Part shown: piece after piece, positions 45,468 through 53,685 of the stretch
Numbering within the stretch: the stretch's first letter is position 1
How the letters are laid out: each line of letters starts with the position of its first letter
Notes under the pieces: generated by a model
What the model was told of the DNA's origin: nothing
The model's input: the letters and a program-made list of their open reading frames with translations, nothing else
Databases searched by the model: none
Made by a program: the position numbers and the translations under genes
Origin: Croceicoccus estronivorus
GTDB lineage: Bacteria; Pseudomonadota; Alphaproteobacteria; Sphingomonadales; Sphingomonadaceae
Direction of reading: 5' to 3'
Length of the DNA stretch: 64,000 nucleotides
Assembly (NCBI RefSeq): GCF_001625325.1
Contig: NZ_JRQQ01000009.1
Coordinates: 124,001-188,000, forward strand

Positions 45468-46793
45468 GTGCCTGGCGGGGGATTCTTCGACGAACTGGGC
45501 TCGAGCGAGCTGGTTCGCCTCTATCAGCAGCGGACGAAATTGCGCGTCTGGGTGCGTTCGCGGCTGTGGGTTCAGGTCCTTATCGCAATGGTGTCGGGCA
45601 TCGCGGTCGGCTTTGCGCTCGGGCCTGCGGCCGGCTGGGTTCCGGCACGCAACGCGGCAGTCATCGGAGACTGGCTGGCCTTGCCCGGAAAGGTCTTCCT
45701 GGGTTTGATAGCGATCGTCCTGGTGCCGCTGGTATTCAGCTCGATTGTCGGCGGGCTGGCGGCAACGCCGTCTGGTCGGATCATGCGGGTGATCGGTATC
45801 CGGCTGGGCCTGTTCATCGTGGCGACGACAAGCATGGCGGCATTCATCGGTCTGGGGCTGGCCCGGTTGTTTCAGCCAGGTGCCGGGCTGGAACAGCCCC
45901 AGCCAGCGGCGGCGGTATTGACTGCCGACTCCCAGCCATTCGATATGATGCGATTGCCCGACCTGCTGGCAGGTGTCTTGCCGACCAATCCGGCGGCCTC
46001 CGTGATGCAGGGAGATTTGCTGGCAATCGTCATTCTGGCGTTGTTGACCGGAGTCGCCGCGTCACAAGCGCGCAGGGAAAAGGTTATGCCTTTCCTGGCC
46101 CTGATGGATGCCCTGCTTTCCATTTCGATGACCATAGTCAAATGGGCCATGCTGCTATCACCGCTAGCCGTATTCGGTTTGATGGCGCAGCTCATGATTC
46201 AGGTCGGCATGGACAGCTTGCTCGGCCTTGTCACTTATGTCGGGACCGTTTTACTCGGACTGGCCCTGCTGTTCGCGATCTACCTTGCGATCCTCGGACT
46301 TGCCGGTGGGCTGGGGCTCAAGGCGTTCCTTCTTGCCGCTGGACAGAATCTGCTGCTCGCCTTTTCGACGTCCAGTTCCTCGGCAGTGATGCCCAGCACG
46401 ATCCAGACTGCCCGCAAGCTGCATGTCCCGGACGAGATTGCCAATCTGGTGATTCCTGTGGGGGCGACCATGAACATGGCGGGGACCGCGCTTTATCAGG
46501 GGGTGGCCATCCTGTTCCTTGCGCAGATCGCGAATGTGGATTTGAGTTGGGGGGAGACGCTGCTGATTATCGGCACGCTGGTTGCCTCTTCCATCGGAGC
46601 GCCCGGCACGCCGGGAGTCAGCATTGCGATACTGGCCAGTGTGGCCGTCGGCTTTGGCATTCCGCCCGGCGGGCTGGTCATCATTCTCGGTGTCGATCGC
46701 CTGCTGGACATGAGCCGGACGGTCGTGAACGTCACAGGCGATATTACCGCAGCCGTGTTGCTGCGTCATTCGCTCGAAGGCCGCGAAGATTGA
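45468..46793 (+). CDS. Dicarboxylate/amino acid:cation symporter (DAACS family)
   Basis: A 441-aa inner-membrane symporter of the GltP/DctA type. GTG 45468 lies behind GAAAGG. Hallmarks are the Ser-rich hairpin AFSTSSSSAVMPSTIQTA, the NMAGT motif (GATMNMAGTALYQGVAILFL), the second hairpin SSIGAPGTPGVS, and DRLLDMSRTVVNVTGD, which contributes the Asp and Asn substrate ligands. It likely imports glutamate, aspartate or C4-dicarboxylates with Na or H ions. It is paired with the M20 hydrolase. Confidence 0.88.
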   Translation: MPGGGFFDELGSSELVRLYQQRTKLRVWVRSRLWVQVLIAMVSGIAVGFALGPAAGWVPARNAAVIGDWLALPGKVFLGLIAIVLVPLVFSSIVGGLAATPSGRIMRVIGIRLGLFIVATTSMAAFIGLGLARLFQPGAGLEQPQPAAAVLTADSQPFDMMRLPDLLAGVLPTNPAASVMQGDLLAIVILALLTGVAASQARREKVMPFLALMDALLSISMTIVKWAMLLSPLAVFGLMAQLMIQVGMDSLLGLVTYVGTVLLGLALLFAIYLAILGLAGGLGLKAFLLAAGQNLLLAFSTSSSSAVMPSTIQTARKLHVPDEIANLVIPVGATMNMAGTALYQGVAILFLAQIANVDLSWGETLLIIGTLVASSIGAPGTPGVSIAILASVAVGFGIPPGGLVIILGVDRLLDMSRTVVNVTGDITAAVLLRHSLEGRED

Positions 46794-46811
46794 CGCTGTG
46801 CCGGGCGTGAC

Positions 46812-46840
46812 CTGCGGCCCTTAATCGCTGGTGGCCGCAG
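46812..46840. terminator. Possible bidirectional terminator hairpin between convergent genes
   Basis: CTGCGGCC (46812-46819) and GGCCGCAG (46833-46840) form a perfect 8-bp stem that overlaps the last codons of the HerA-like gene on the minus strand. It lies just after the symporter gene. Confidence 0.4.
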
Positions 46841-48326
46841 CTTCCACGCCGGGGACGGCGATTGTGCGCCCCCCGCCAAAATCGTCGCGTACGGTAATAA
46901 GCCCTTTTTTCTCCAGATGGTCGAGCAGGCGGCGAATCCGGCCCGGAGAATTGGTGCCATAGACGCGCGCAAGTTCGTCCTCGTCCGGGCTGGAAAAGCC
47001 TTCGGCAGCCGCCTTGGCGATGGTGAGGAATGGGGCGAGCAAGTCGTCGTCGACAGTTGTGCCGAGTTGCAGAATGTGTGCCCTGCTGTCCGGATCGAGA
47101 GAATCCAGCCGGGCGACTGCTACAGCAAAGGAACGGCGGAATCCGGTCATGTCCAGTCCCCGCGATGAAATCCGGCGCGCCCGGCACCGCGAAAGGAACA
47201 TCTGGTAGAGACTGCTGGCGGGCTGGAAAGTGCAATCGGGTTCGTCGGCCAGTTCGCGCAGGATAGCGTCGATGCTGCTATCCTGATCCTGTTGCCCCTC
47301 CTGCGTCTCGTCGGAGGGTTCGGTCGTGGCCGTTTCGAAATCGGCAATTCTTTCGGCCAGCCGCTCGGGATCCTGGCTATGCGGAGATGGTGGCGGAGGA
47401 GGAGGGGCTGCCGGTCGTTCGGCCGCCGCGCTGGCGAGTTCGGAGCGCAACAGGGCCTCCATCTCCTCCGGCGGTGCCGATGGGGGTGGCACGAGCGTGG
47501 CCACTGCCCCTTTCGAGCCGGAGCGGACCGCACCGATTTTCACCGAGATGGGGCGTCTGGAGATCGCGGGGCCCAAGCCGAGGAAGCAGCCGCGTTGCAA
47601 ATCGCGGATGCGTTCGGCCTGGCGGCGTTCCATGCCCAGCAGGTCCGCAGCGCGGAGCATGTCGATATCGAGGAACGTGCGGCCCATGAGGAAGTTGGAC
47701 GCTTCCGCCGCGACGTTCTTCGCCAGTTTGGCCAGCCGCTGCGTCGCCACGATCCCTGCCAGACCGCGCTTGCGCCCGCGGCACATCAGGTTGGTCATGG
47801 CGGACAATGTCATCCGCCGCGTATCCTCGTTGATTTCCCCGGCAACGGCCGGGGCGAACATCTGCGCTTCGTCCACGACGACCAGTACGGGGAACCAATG
47901 TTCGCGGGGGGCATCGAACAGGGCGGTCAGGAACATCGCCGCGCAGCGGATCTGCTGTTCGACATCGAGCCCTTCCAGCGCAAGGACGACTGAGGCGCGA
48001 TGTTCCCGCGTCCGGGCCGCAAGCGTGGCGATTTCCGCACTCGAATGGGCCGCACCATCGACCACGACATGGCCGAAATGATCGGCCAGCGAAACGAAGT
48101 CGCCTTCCGGATCGATAACGACCTGCTGCACCCGCCCGGCGCTCTCTTCCAGAAGGCGCCGCAGCAGGTGGGATTTGCCAGAGCCGCTGTTGCCCTGCAC
48201 CAGCAATCGCGTGGCCAGAAGCTCCTCAAGGTCGACGGAAATCTCCTGCCCCGTCGTCGCATCCTGGCCTATGACAATCTTCGCATCCACCTTGGTGCTG
48301 GTAGCCGCAGCGCCGCTCGGTCCCAA
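46821..48326 (-). CDS. HerA-like ATPase (DUF87 family)
   Basis: A P-loop ATPase of about 501 aa. Walker A is GNSGSGKSHLLRRLLEES and Walker B is FPVLVVVDEAQMFAPAV. A conserved RGRKRGLAGIVATQRLAKLA region matches HerA/FtsK-like helicases of the DUF87 type, and AEASNFLMGRTFLDIDMLRA follows. After a Pro-rich, Asp/Glu-rich linker, the C-terminus looks like a winged helix (GRIRRLLDHLEKKGLITVRD). The TTG start at 48326 has no clear ribosome site, so the first dozen residues are uncertain. No nuclease partner (NurA) is adjacent. It lies 57 bases after asnB and may share its transcript. Confidence 0.78.
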   Translation of the reverse strand: MGPSGAAATSTKVDAKIVIGQDATTGQEISVDLEELLATRLLVQGNSGSGKSHLLRRLLEESAGRVQQVVIDPEGDFVSLADHFGHVVVDGAAHSSAEIATLAARTREHRASVVLALEGLDVEQQIRCAAMFLTALFDAPREHWFPVLVVVDEAQMFAPAVAGEINEDTRRMTLSAMTNLMCRGRKRGLAGIVATQRLAKLAKNVAAEASNFLMGRTFLDIDMLRAADLLGMERRQAERIRDLQRGCFLGLGPAISRRPISVKIGAVRSGSKGAVATLVPPPSAPPEEMEALLRSELASAAAERPAAPPPPPPSPHSQDPERLAERIADFETATTEPSDETQEGQQDQDSSIDAILRELADEPDCTFQPASSLYQMFLSRCRARRISSRGLDMTGFRRSFAVAVARLDSLDPDSRAHILQLGTTVDDDLLAPFLTIAKAAAEGFSSPDEDELARVYGTNSPGRIRRLLDHLEKKGLITVRDDFGGGRTIAVPGVEAAATSD

Positions 48327-48383
48327 GGGGGAAGTGCGGGTTATCTTCCGTTTTCAGGCCCGTGTTTTCAGGCTGGATTGTGC

Positions 48384-50312
48384 CTAGAGCAGATCTTCCA
48401 TCGCATGCAGGGCGATGGCGTGGTTCAGGATGATGTCCTTGCGGGTGTTCTGCGTGTGATCGTCGCTCTTGCGGTAGTCTTCGATCGAGGCGCGCAGCTT
48501 GGCTTCGTCGAAAATTCCGACTTCGGCGATCTTTTCAGACGAAAGCCACTTGTCGATCAGCTTGTTGATTTCTGCGGTCTTGGCTTCGTCCGTATGTGCG
48601 GGCGGGGCCATGAAGGCGAATTTCTCACGCTTGTAGAGCACTTCCGGCAGGACATGCTTCATCGCCTCGCGCACGACCCATTTTTCCACCCCGTCGCGAA
48701 TGCGGACATGCGGCGGAATGCGCATGGCCAGTTCGGCGACGTGGTGATCGAGGAAGGCAGGGCGGCTTTCCAGGCTGTTGGCCATGTCCACCCGATCGCC
48801 CCCCCAGTTGAGGATCTGCCCTTCCAGCATGGTCTTGATCCACGAATACTGGACCTTGTCGAGCACGTGGCGCCCATCCAGCATGGACTTGTCGAGGCTG
48901 TAGGCGATGGCGGCGATCGGATCGTAATCGCCCAGCCGGGCCTTGAACTCTTCAGACAGCAGCGGTTTCACGCGTTCGAGGACCAGCATCCACGGCTGGA
49001 TCCATGATGGCGTAAAGCCCATTACTTCCTCGAAGGCAGGGTGGCTGATCTGCTGTTCGGCAAGGACCGATCCTGAAAAGATCGCGTTGCGCTTCTTCAT
49101 CTCGTCGCCCGCACCGGTTTCGGCATAGGCGGGATCGTGCAGGAACAGGTCGGCCTTGAACTGGGCATAGCCGCCGAACAACTCGTCGGACCCTTCGCCG
49201 GTGATGACCACCTTGTAGCCGACTTCGCGCACATGGCGGCTCATCAGCATCTTGGCGACGCCCAGCGTGTTGTAGAAAGTCCGTTCGGAATAACGGACCG
49301 CGTCCTCGAAATTCTTGCCGTAAAGGTCCAGCGCCTTGACGTTGAGAATGTCCTGATCGGCCCCGGCCTTGTGCGCCATTTCCGTGGCAATGGCGGCTTC
49401 GTCGTAGCGTGCGTCGTCGAAGCTGATCGTGAAGGCCTTGACCGGCGATTGCTGAATCGCCGCTGCCATGCCCAGGATCGAGCAGGAATCGATCCCGCCC
49501 GAAAGATAGCAGGCAACGGGCACGTCCGCTTCGAGGCGGAAGGCGATGCTTTCCACCAGCGCGGCGCGGACATTTTCGATATGCTCTTCGTCAGGTAGTT
49601 CGTCGTGCTGCCCGTCCAGCGGGAATTCGGCGTCCCAATAGCGCCGTTCCTCGATTTCGAATCCGTCACCCTTGCGGGAGACGATCAGCATGTGGCCCGG
49701 CTCGAGCGCGTGGATGCCCTCGTACAGTGTCATCCCCGGCACCATCACCTGCATCATCTGGTGCAGCTGTGCCTTGGGGCACATCGTGCGCGGGACAGCG
49801 GGGTGGGCCAGCATGGCCTTCATCTCGGAAGCCCAGAAAAAGCCGTTATCACCCATATGGTAAAAAAGGGGGCGTATTCCAAACCGATCCCGCACAAGGA
49901 TCAGTTGATCCTTTTCCTTGTCGAAGATCGCGAACGCGAATTCGCCGCGCAGGTGCTCGACGAAATCGAGCCCGTGCTTGCGATAGAGTTTCAGGGCGAT
50001 CTCGCTGTCGGACTTGGTCGCGAATTCGTAGCCGTCTGTCCGCAGCAATCCGCGCAGACGCTTGTAATCGTAGAATTCGCCATTGGCGGTCAGTACCAGC
50101 CCGGCTTCATCGTCGTGAATGGGCTGCTCGCCCGCATTAAGGCCGATGATCGAAAGGCGGGTGTGGATCATCGCAAGGCCGCGTTCCGCCTCCTGATGGA
50201 ACCCACGGCCATCCGGTCCGCGGTGGTAAAGAGTATCGGCCATTTTCTCAGCCAGAGCCATGCTGGCGTTTTCAGGGGCGTTTGGGCTCCACAGCCCGGC
50301 AATGCCGCACAT
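48384..50312 (-). CDS. asnB: Asparagine synthetase (glutamine-hydrolysing)
   Basis: A 642-aa two-domain enzyme making asparagine from aspartate, glutamine and ATP. The N-terminal glutaminase begins MCGIAGLW with the nucleophilic Cys2, then HRGPDGRG, RLSIIGLNAGEQPI and NGEFYDY. The synthetase domain has the pyrophosphate loop CYLSGGIDSCSI, then TISFDDARYDE and TGEGSDELFGGY. LESRPAFLDHHVAELAM is the usual late motif. It follows the carbamoyltransferase-like gene by 31 bases, both in the transporter operon. An ordinary housekeeping role is possible, but the neighbours suggest a dedicated aspartate/asparagine-related pathway. Confidence 0.9.
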   Translation of the reverse strand: MCGIAGLWSPNAPENASMALAEKMADTLYHRGPDGRGFHQEAERGLAMIHTRLSIIGLNAGEQPIHDDEAGLVLTANGEFYDYKRLRGLLRTDGYEFATKSDSEIALKLYRKHGLDFVEHLRGEFAFAIFDKEKDQLILVRDRFGIRPLFYHMGDNGFFWASEMKAMLAHPAVPRTMCPKAQLHQMMQVMVPGMTLYEGIHALEPGHMLIVSRKGDGFEIEERRYWDAEFPLDGQHDELPDEEHIENVRAALVESIAFRLEADVPVACYLSGGIDSCSILGMAAAIQQSPVKAFTISFDDARYDEAAIATEMAHKAGADQDILNVKALDLYGKNFEDAVRYSERTFYNTLGVAKMLMSRHVREVGYKVVITGEGSDELFGGYAQFKADLFLHDPAYAETGAGDEMKKRNAIFSGSVLAEQQISHPAFEEVMGFTPSWIQPWMLVLERVKPLLSEEFKARLGDYDPIAAIAYSLDKSMLDGRHVLDKVQYSWIKTMLEGQILNWGGDRVDMANSLESRPAFLDHHVAELAMRIPPHVRIRDGVEKWVVREAMKHVLPEVLYKREKFAFMAPPAHTDEAKTAEINKLIDKWLSSEKIAEVGIFDEAKLRASIEDYRKSDDHTQNTRKDIILNHAIALHAMEDLL

Positions 50313-50343
50313 CGGTATGATCCTTGTGTAAGACTTGGGCAGG

Positions 50344-51435
50344 TCAGGCGAGGAAAGTGCTGGGCACGACGTCGCGTACCCGTCCGAAGATCGACAGCAA
50401 CAGCGCCTGCCTGATCCACACGGCCCCGTCGGCCTGGTTGAAATAGAGATTGTGTATCGACTGGTCGAGATCGGTCCCGAGTTCCTCGCCGCGTGCCAGC
50501 GGATGCAGGATGACGGTGTCCGGCTTCAGCTGGCTGTCGCCATCGAGAGAGAATTCACCGCCGAAATGCCGGTAGCCATCGCCGAGGAAGGCAATTGCGT
50601 TCATGTAGATCACGTCGAGATATTCGAGACTCTGCTTGAGATTCTGCGAAAAATCGATCCCGATCGGGCTGGCATTGGTCAGTTCGCGGATCTCGTCGCC
50701 CAACGGGTCGGCCATTTCCGAGAAGATGGTGATGTGGTTGATGTTCTCATGGAACAGCAGGGCGAGAGTGAGAAAGCTCTTCACTGTGCGCATGTTGCCC
50801 GGCGTGCCGATGATTCCGATGTTGAGGCGGAATTTTTCCGGCAACTGACCAAAGGCGATCTCGGGACACCACTTGAGCAGGGCATACCAATCGGCCAGAG
50901 CCTGGGTCGGGTGCTCGTCCGAACCGTTACCCCCGTTGATCAGCGGGATCTTGAGATACTCGCTCAATTCCTGGATCGCGCGCTGCTCCGTATGCCGGAC
51001 GACCACGACATCGGCGTAGGAATTGAACATCTGGCCGATGTCCCGCATGCTTTCGCCCTTGGCCACGCCGGTCGTCTTGGCATCGGCCACGCTGATCGTC
51101 TTCCCGCCGACGCGCAGCATGGCGCTTTCGAACGACAGACGCGTCCGGGTGCTGGGTTCGAAGAATGCTGCGGCGAGGATCTTGTCTTCCAGCGCGTGGC
51201 CTGCCGGGAAACGACCGAGCTGGAGATAGGCGGCCAGCTTGGCCAGTTCGACCAGCAGTTCCTTGTCGAACAGCGTCGCCGACAGCACCGAGTTATGATG
51301 CAGGCGATCCAGTACGGTGGCGCGCAGCTTGGGCGAGCGCTCGAGAAAGGCGGAAGGGCTCGGCCGGTTGCCGATGATGCCATCCTTGCGCTCGGGGTCG
51401 GCCTCATGCTCGACCTGCGATGCAGAGAGGCTCAC
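50344..51435 (-). CDS. Aspartate carbamoyltransferase-like enzyme
   Basis: A 363-aa transcarbamoylase. The GTG at 51433-51435 overlaps the upstream miniprotein's stop (GTGA) and has GGGAGAAG before it; a longer frame from 51501 is less likely. The carbamoyl-phosphate site FFEPSTRTRLSFESAM and the swapped-loop Lys (TTGVAKGESM) are present, as is NGGNGSDEHPTQALAD. The aspartate-side motif is HPLAR instead of the near-universal HPLPR, and the protein is longer than E. coli PyrB. No pyrC or other pyrimidine genes are nearby. It may be a second, specialised carbamoyltransferase rather than the housekeeping PyrB. Confidence 0.82.
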   Translation of the reverse strand: MSLSASQVEHEADPERKDGIIGNRPSPSAFLERSPKLRATVLDRLHHNSVLSATLFDKELLVELAKLAAYLQLGRFPAGHALEDKILAAAFFEPSTRTRLSFESAMLRVGGKTISVADAKTTGVAKGESMRDIGQMFNSYADVVVVRHTEQRAIQELSEYLKIPLINGGNGSDEHPTQALADWYALLKWCPEIAFGQLPEKFRLNIGIIGTPGNMRTVKSFLTLALLFHENINHITIFSEMADPLGDEIRELTNASPIGIDFSQNLKQSLEYLDVIYMNAIAFLGDGYRHFGGEFSLDGDSQLKPDTVILHPLARGEELGTDLDQSIHNLYFNQADGAVWIRQALLLSIFGRVRDVVPSTFLA

Positions 51436-51554
51436 CAGACTTCTCCCCGCATCAGATCGCGAACGAGAAAGGCCGTGAGGCCAATGGCCGACAGGGCGCA
51501 CCAGATCAGCGAGCCGTACACGAGGAGGCCAAGAAAGCCGGGGGAGAATGTCAT
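51432..51554 (-). CDS. 40-residue membrane miniprotein of the symporter operon
   Basis: A tiny gene squeezed between the symporter and the carbamoyltransferase. Its ATG (51552-51554) overlaps the symporter stop (ATGA), and its TGA overlaps the next GTG (GTGA). The product starts MTFSPGFLGLLVYGSLIW and has one hydrophobic helix, then a basic/acidic tail ending RDLMRGEVW. Small accessory subunits encoded beside SSS and NSS transporters are known, so a role in symporter stability or activity is likely. The double overlap is strong evidence that it is translated. Confidence 0.72.
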   Translation of the reverse strand: MTFSPGFLGLLVYGSLIWCALSAIGLTAFLVRDLMRGEVW

Positions 51555-52975
51555 GCTGTCTCTTTCAGCTTGGCCCAGTCGAACCGGGACTTGGAAAATC
51601 GGGTGCAGGCCAGCACCCAGACCATCGACACGGCCGTGGCGACCAGGGCCCCCACATAAAAGCCGATTGCGAAATAGCAGACGAGGCCGGCGCCTGCGCC
51701 CAGCAGCATCCCCCCGACCGCGCCGACGCTGTTTGCGCTGCGCCAGTATAGGCCGGTGACGATCGGCCATATCATCGCCCCCACCAGCGGGCCGGCAAAG
51801 AAGAGAACGCTTGCCAGCGTACCGATGCGGGGCAGGCAGACCGCCCAGGTAAATATACCCAGGGCCAATGTCACATATTGCGCGACCGATTTCAAACGCG
51901 CCGGTGTGGCGGCCGGGCGGAACATCCGGCGATAGACGTCTTCTGTCAGCAGGTCCGACGTCGCCGCCAGCAGGCTGTCGATACTGGATGCCAGCGAGCA
52001 GAATACGATCACGAAAATCGCCACTGCCCCTGCCTTGCCGAGCACTTCGGCAATCACCAGCGGCCCGACCATGTCGGAAGCAGGCACCGCGACATTGAGC
52101 GCGCCCGATGCCAGCGCGATGAAGCCGGCTGCAATCGGCACAGGGAACCAGATGAGCCCGCCCAGAGCAAAGGCCTTGCCCGCGACCCCTTCGCGATAGG
52201 CGAACGCCCGGCTCCACCAGACATTGTTGTGAAACACCTCGCCTAGGCCGAACAGCAGATTGTTGAAGATCGCCATGATCGCGGCCGGGAACAGCATGTC
52301 GAGCAGGGCGGGCCGTTCGGCGGAGAGGTTGGCGTGAATTGCGTCAATCGAAACGTGGGACAACACGGCAAAGCCGACCACCACGATACCGATGATGATG
52401 ATCAGGCTCTGGATGAAGTCTGTGCCGATGACTGCGGCGAGACCGCCGCGCATGGTGTAAAGCACGCAGACGCCCAGGATCACGCTCATACCCCAGGCGT
52501 AGGGGATACCGGACAGGGCGTTAAGCAATATGCCGCCTGCCATGGCCATGCTGACCAGCCAGGTGAGCGAATAGAACAGAGTGAAGACGAGGAAGATGCC
52601 CCAGGCCCCGCGACCATACCGCAATCGGAAGAAATCGCCGCTGGTATATCCATGCGGCATCAGCGCGCGGATACGCCCGGCCATCGGCGCAAACAGCAGC
52701 AGGCCGAAGGAGGCGGTGGAATAGGCGAGCATGCCCCAGATGCCGAGCTGCAAAGCGAATTGCGGTGCGAGCATCGTGGTGTTCGAGGTGATCCAGGTCG
52801 CGGCCGCAGTGGCGGTCCCCAGCGCGAGACCGATATTGCGGCCGGCGAGCGCATGATCCTCGAAGCTCTTGTTGCGGCGGCCCCAATAGATACCCAGGCC
52901 GATCCACAGCACGCTGAAGGCGCCTAGCAGGAGCCAGCCGATATTCGGGTCGAGCAGAGCGTCGGCCTTACTCAT
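51551..52975 (-). CDS. Sodium:solute symporter (SSS family)
   Basis: A 474-aa transporter with about 13 helices. ATG at 52973-52975 overlaps the end of the FN3-like gene by 8 bases. The core fold shows the unwound helix 1 region AGRNIGLALGTATAAATWIT and RIRALMPHGYTSGDFFRLRY. The sodium-site helix region is SSIDSLLAATSDLLTEDVYR. The longer frame beginning at 53050 adds a non-family extension. SSS members import sugars, amino acids, carboxylates, urea or vitamins; the adjacent aspartate-using enzymes hint at an amino acid or nitrogenous substrate, which is inference. Confidence 0.88.
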   Translation of the reverse strand: MSKADALLDPNIGWLLLGAFSVLWIGLGIYWGRRNKSFEDHALAGRNIGLALGTATAAATWITSNTTMLAPQFALQLGIWGMLAYSTASFGLLLFAPMAGRIRALMPHGYTSGDFFRLRYGRGAWGIFLVFTLFYSLTWLVSMAMAGGILLNALSGIPYAWGMSVILGVCVLYTMRGGLAAVIGTDFIQSLIIIIGIVVVGFAVLSHVSIDAIHANLSAERPALLDMLFPAAIMAIFNNLLFGLGEVFHNNVWWSRAFAYREGVAGKAFALGGLIWFPVPIAAGFIALASGALNVAVPASDMVGPLVIAEVLGKAGAVAIFVIVFCSLASSIDSLLAATSDLLTEDVYRRMFRPAATPARLKSVAQYVTLALGIFTWAVCLPRIGTLASVLFFAGPLVGAMIWPIVTGLYWRSANSVGAVGGMLLGAGAGLVCYFAIGFYVGALVATAVSMVWVLACTRFSKSRFDWAKLKETA

Positions 52976-53453
52976 CGCGGGCTCCGCGCAGTATGGTGGC
53001 GACAATGGCAAGGAACACCAGGGCGCCAAGCCCCGCCAGCCAGAGCGCACGCGTCAGCGACTGGTGCGCGACATCGAGTTCCAGCGTGGCCGATGCAGTG
53101 CCTGCTTCGTCGCGGAGCTTGAGGTAATAGGTTCCGTCGGCCAGGCCGGACAGGAAATAGGCCGAATTGGCGCCGGAATAGAGCGTCCGTGCATCGCTGA
53201 AATCAGGTCTATGGGCCAGATCGAGCGTCACCGCCCCGGGGGCGGACCATTGGACAAGTGTATAACCCGTGTCGCTGGCGATCGGCCCGGCGTCGCTGAA
53301 TGCTGGAGCCTCGGCATAAGCGGGCGCGGAAAGCGAGACCAGCGAGGCAAGAGCGAAGACCGGGAGCAGTGCGGCCCGTGCCACGAACCGCGCAGGGGCA
53401 GTGCCTCGCCTCTTGAAATGAACCCGGGAACCAAGACGTCTGGAGGTATTCAC
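52968..53453 (-). CDS. Membrane-anchored periplasmic protein with FN3-like domain
   Basis: A 161-aa exported protein. GTG at 53451-53453 gives a basic n-region, a hydrophobic signal (LLPVFALASLVSLSAPAYAE), a beta-rich domain with Fn3-like pattern (GYTLVQWSAPGAVTLDL, GANSAYFLSGLADGTYYLKL) and a C-terminal membrane helix (ALWLAGLGALVFLAIVATIL) with RGARDE tail. It is the first gene of the symporter operon and overlaps it by 8 bases, so it may be a periplasmic substrate-capture or accessory subunit. I do not recognise a named family. The start is moderately uncertain. Confidence 0.68.
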   Translation of the reverse strand: MNTSRRLGSRVHFKRRGTAPARFVARAALLPVFALASLVSLSAPAYAEAPAFSDAGPIASDTGYTLVQWSAPGAVTLDLAHRPDFSDARTLYSGANSAYFLSGLADGTYYLKLRDEAGTASATLELDVAHQSLTRALWLAGLGALVFLAIVATILRGARDE

Positions 53454-53685
53454 GCACCTCGAGGCAATATCCGCGTAGGCAAGAAAGATTTGTCTTTTAC
53501 CGTCCTGCCGGCCGTCCTGCCGGTGCTCTTGCTGGTGTGTTTCGCAGGACACCTAACAAAAGCATTCAGGCATGGGAACCGCCTGCGGGTGCTTTTCGCA
53601 GATCGTCCGGTGCCTGGGCAAAAGGCGGGACTGCGCCGCCAGCCTTTGCCTGGGCACGCGAATCCCCGCGCAAAATACACCGCGT

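Noticed and set aside
46821-48326. HerA-like ATPase as part of an antiphage system
   Set aside because: Defence HerA proteins come with partners such as SIR2, DUF4297 or NurA. None is adjacent here; neighbours are metabolic.
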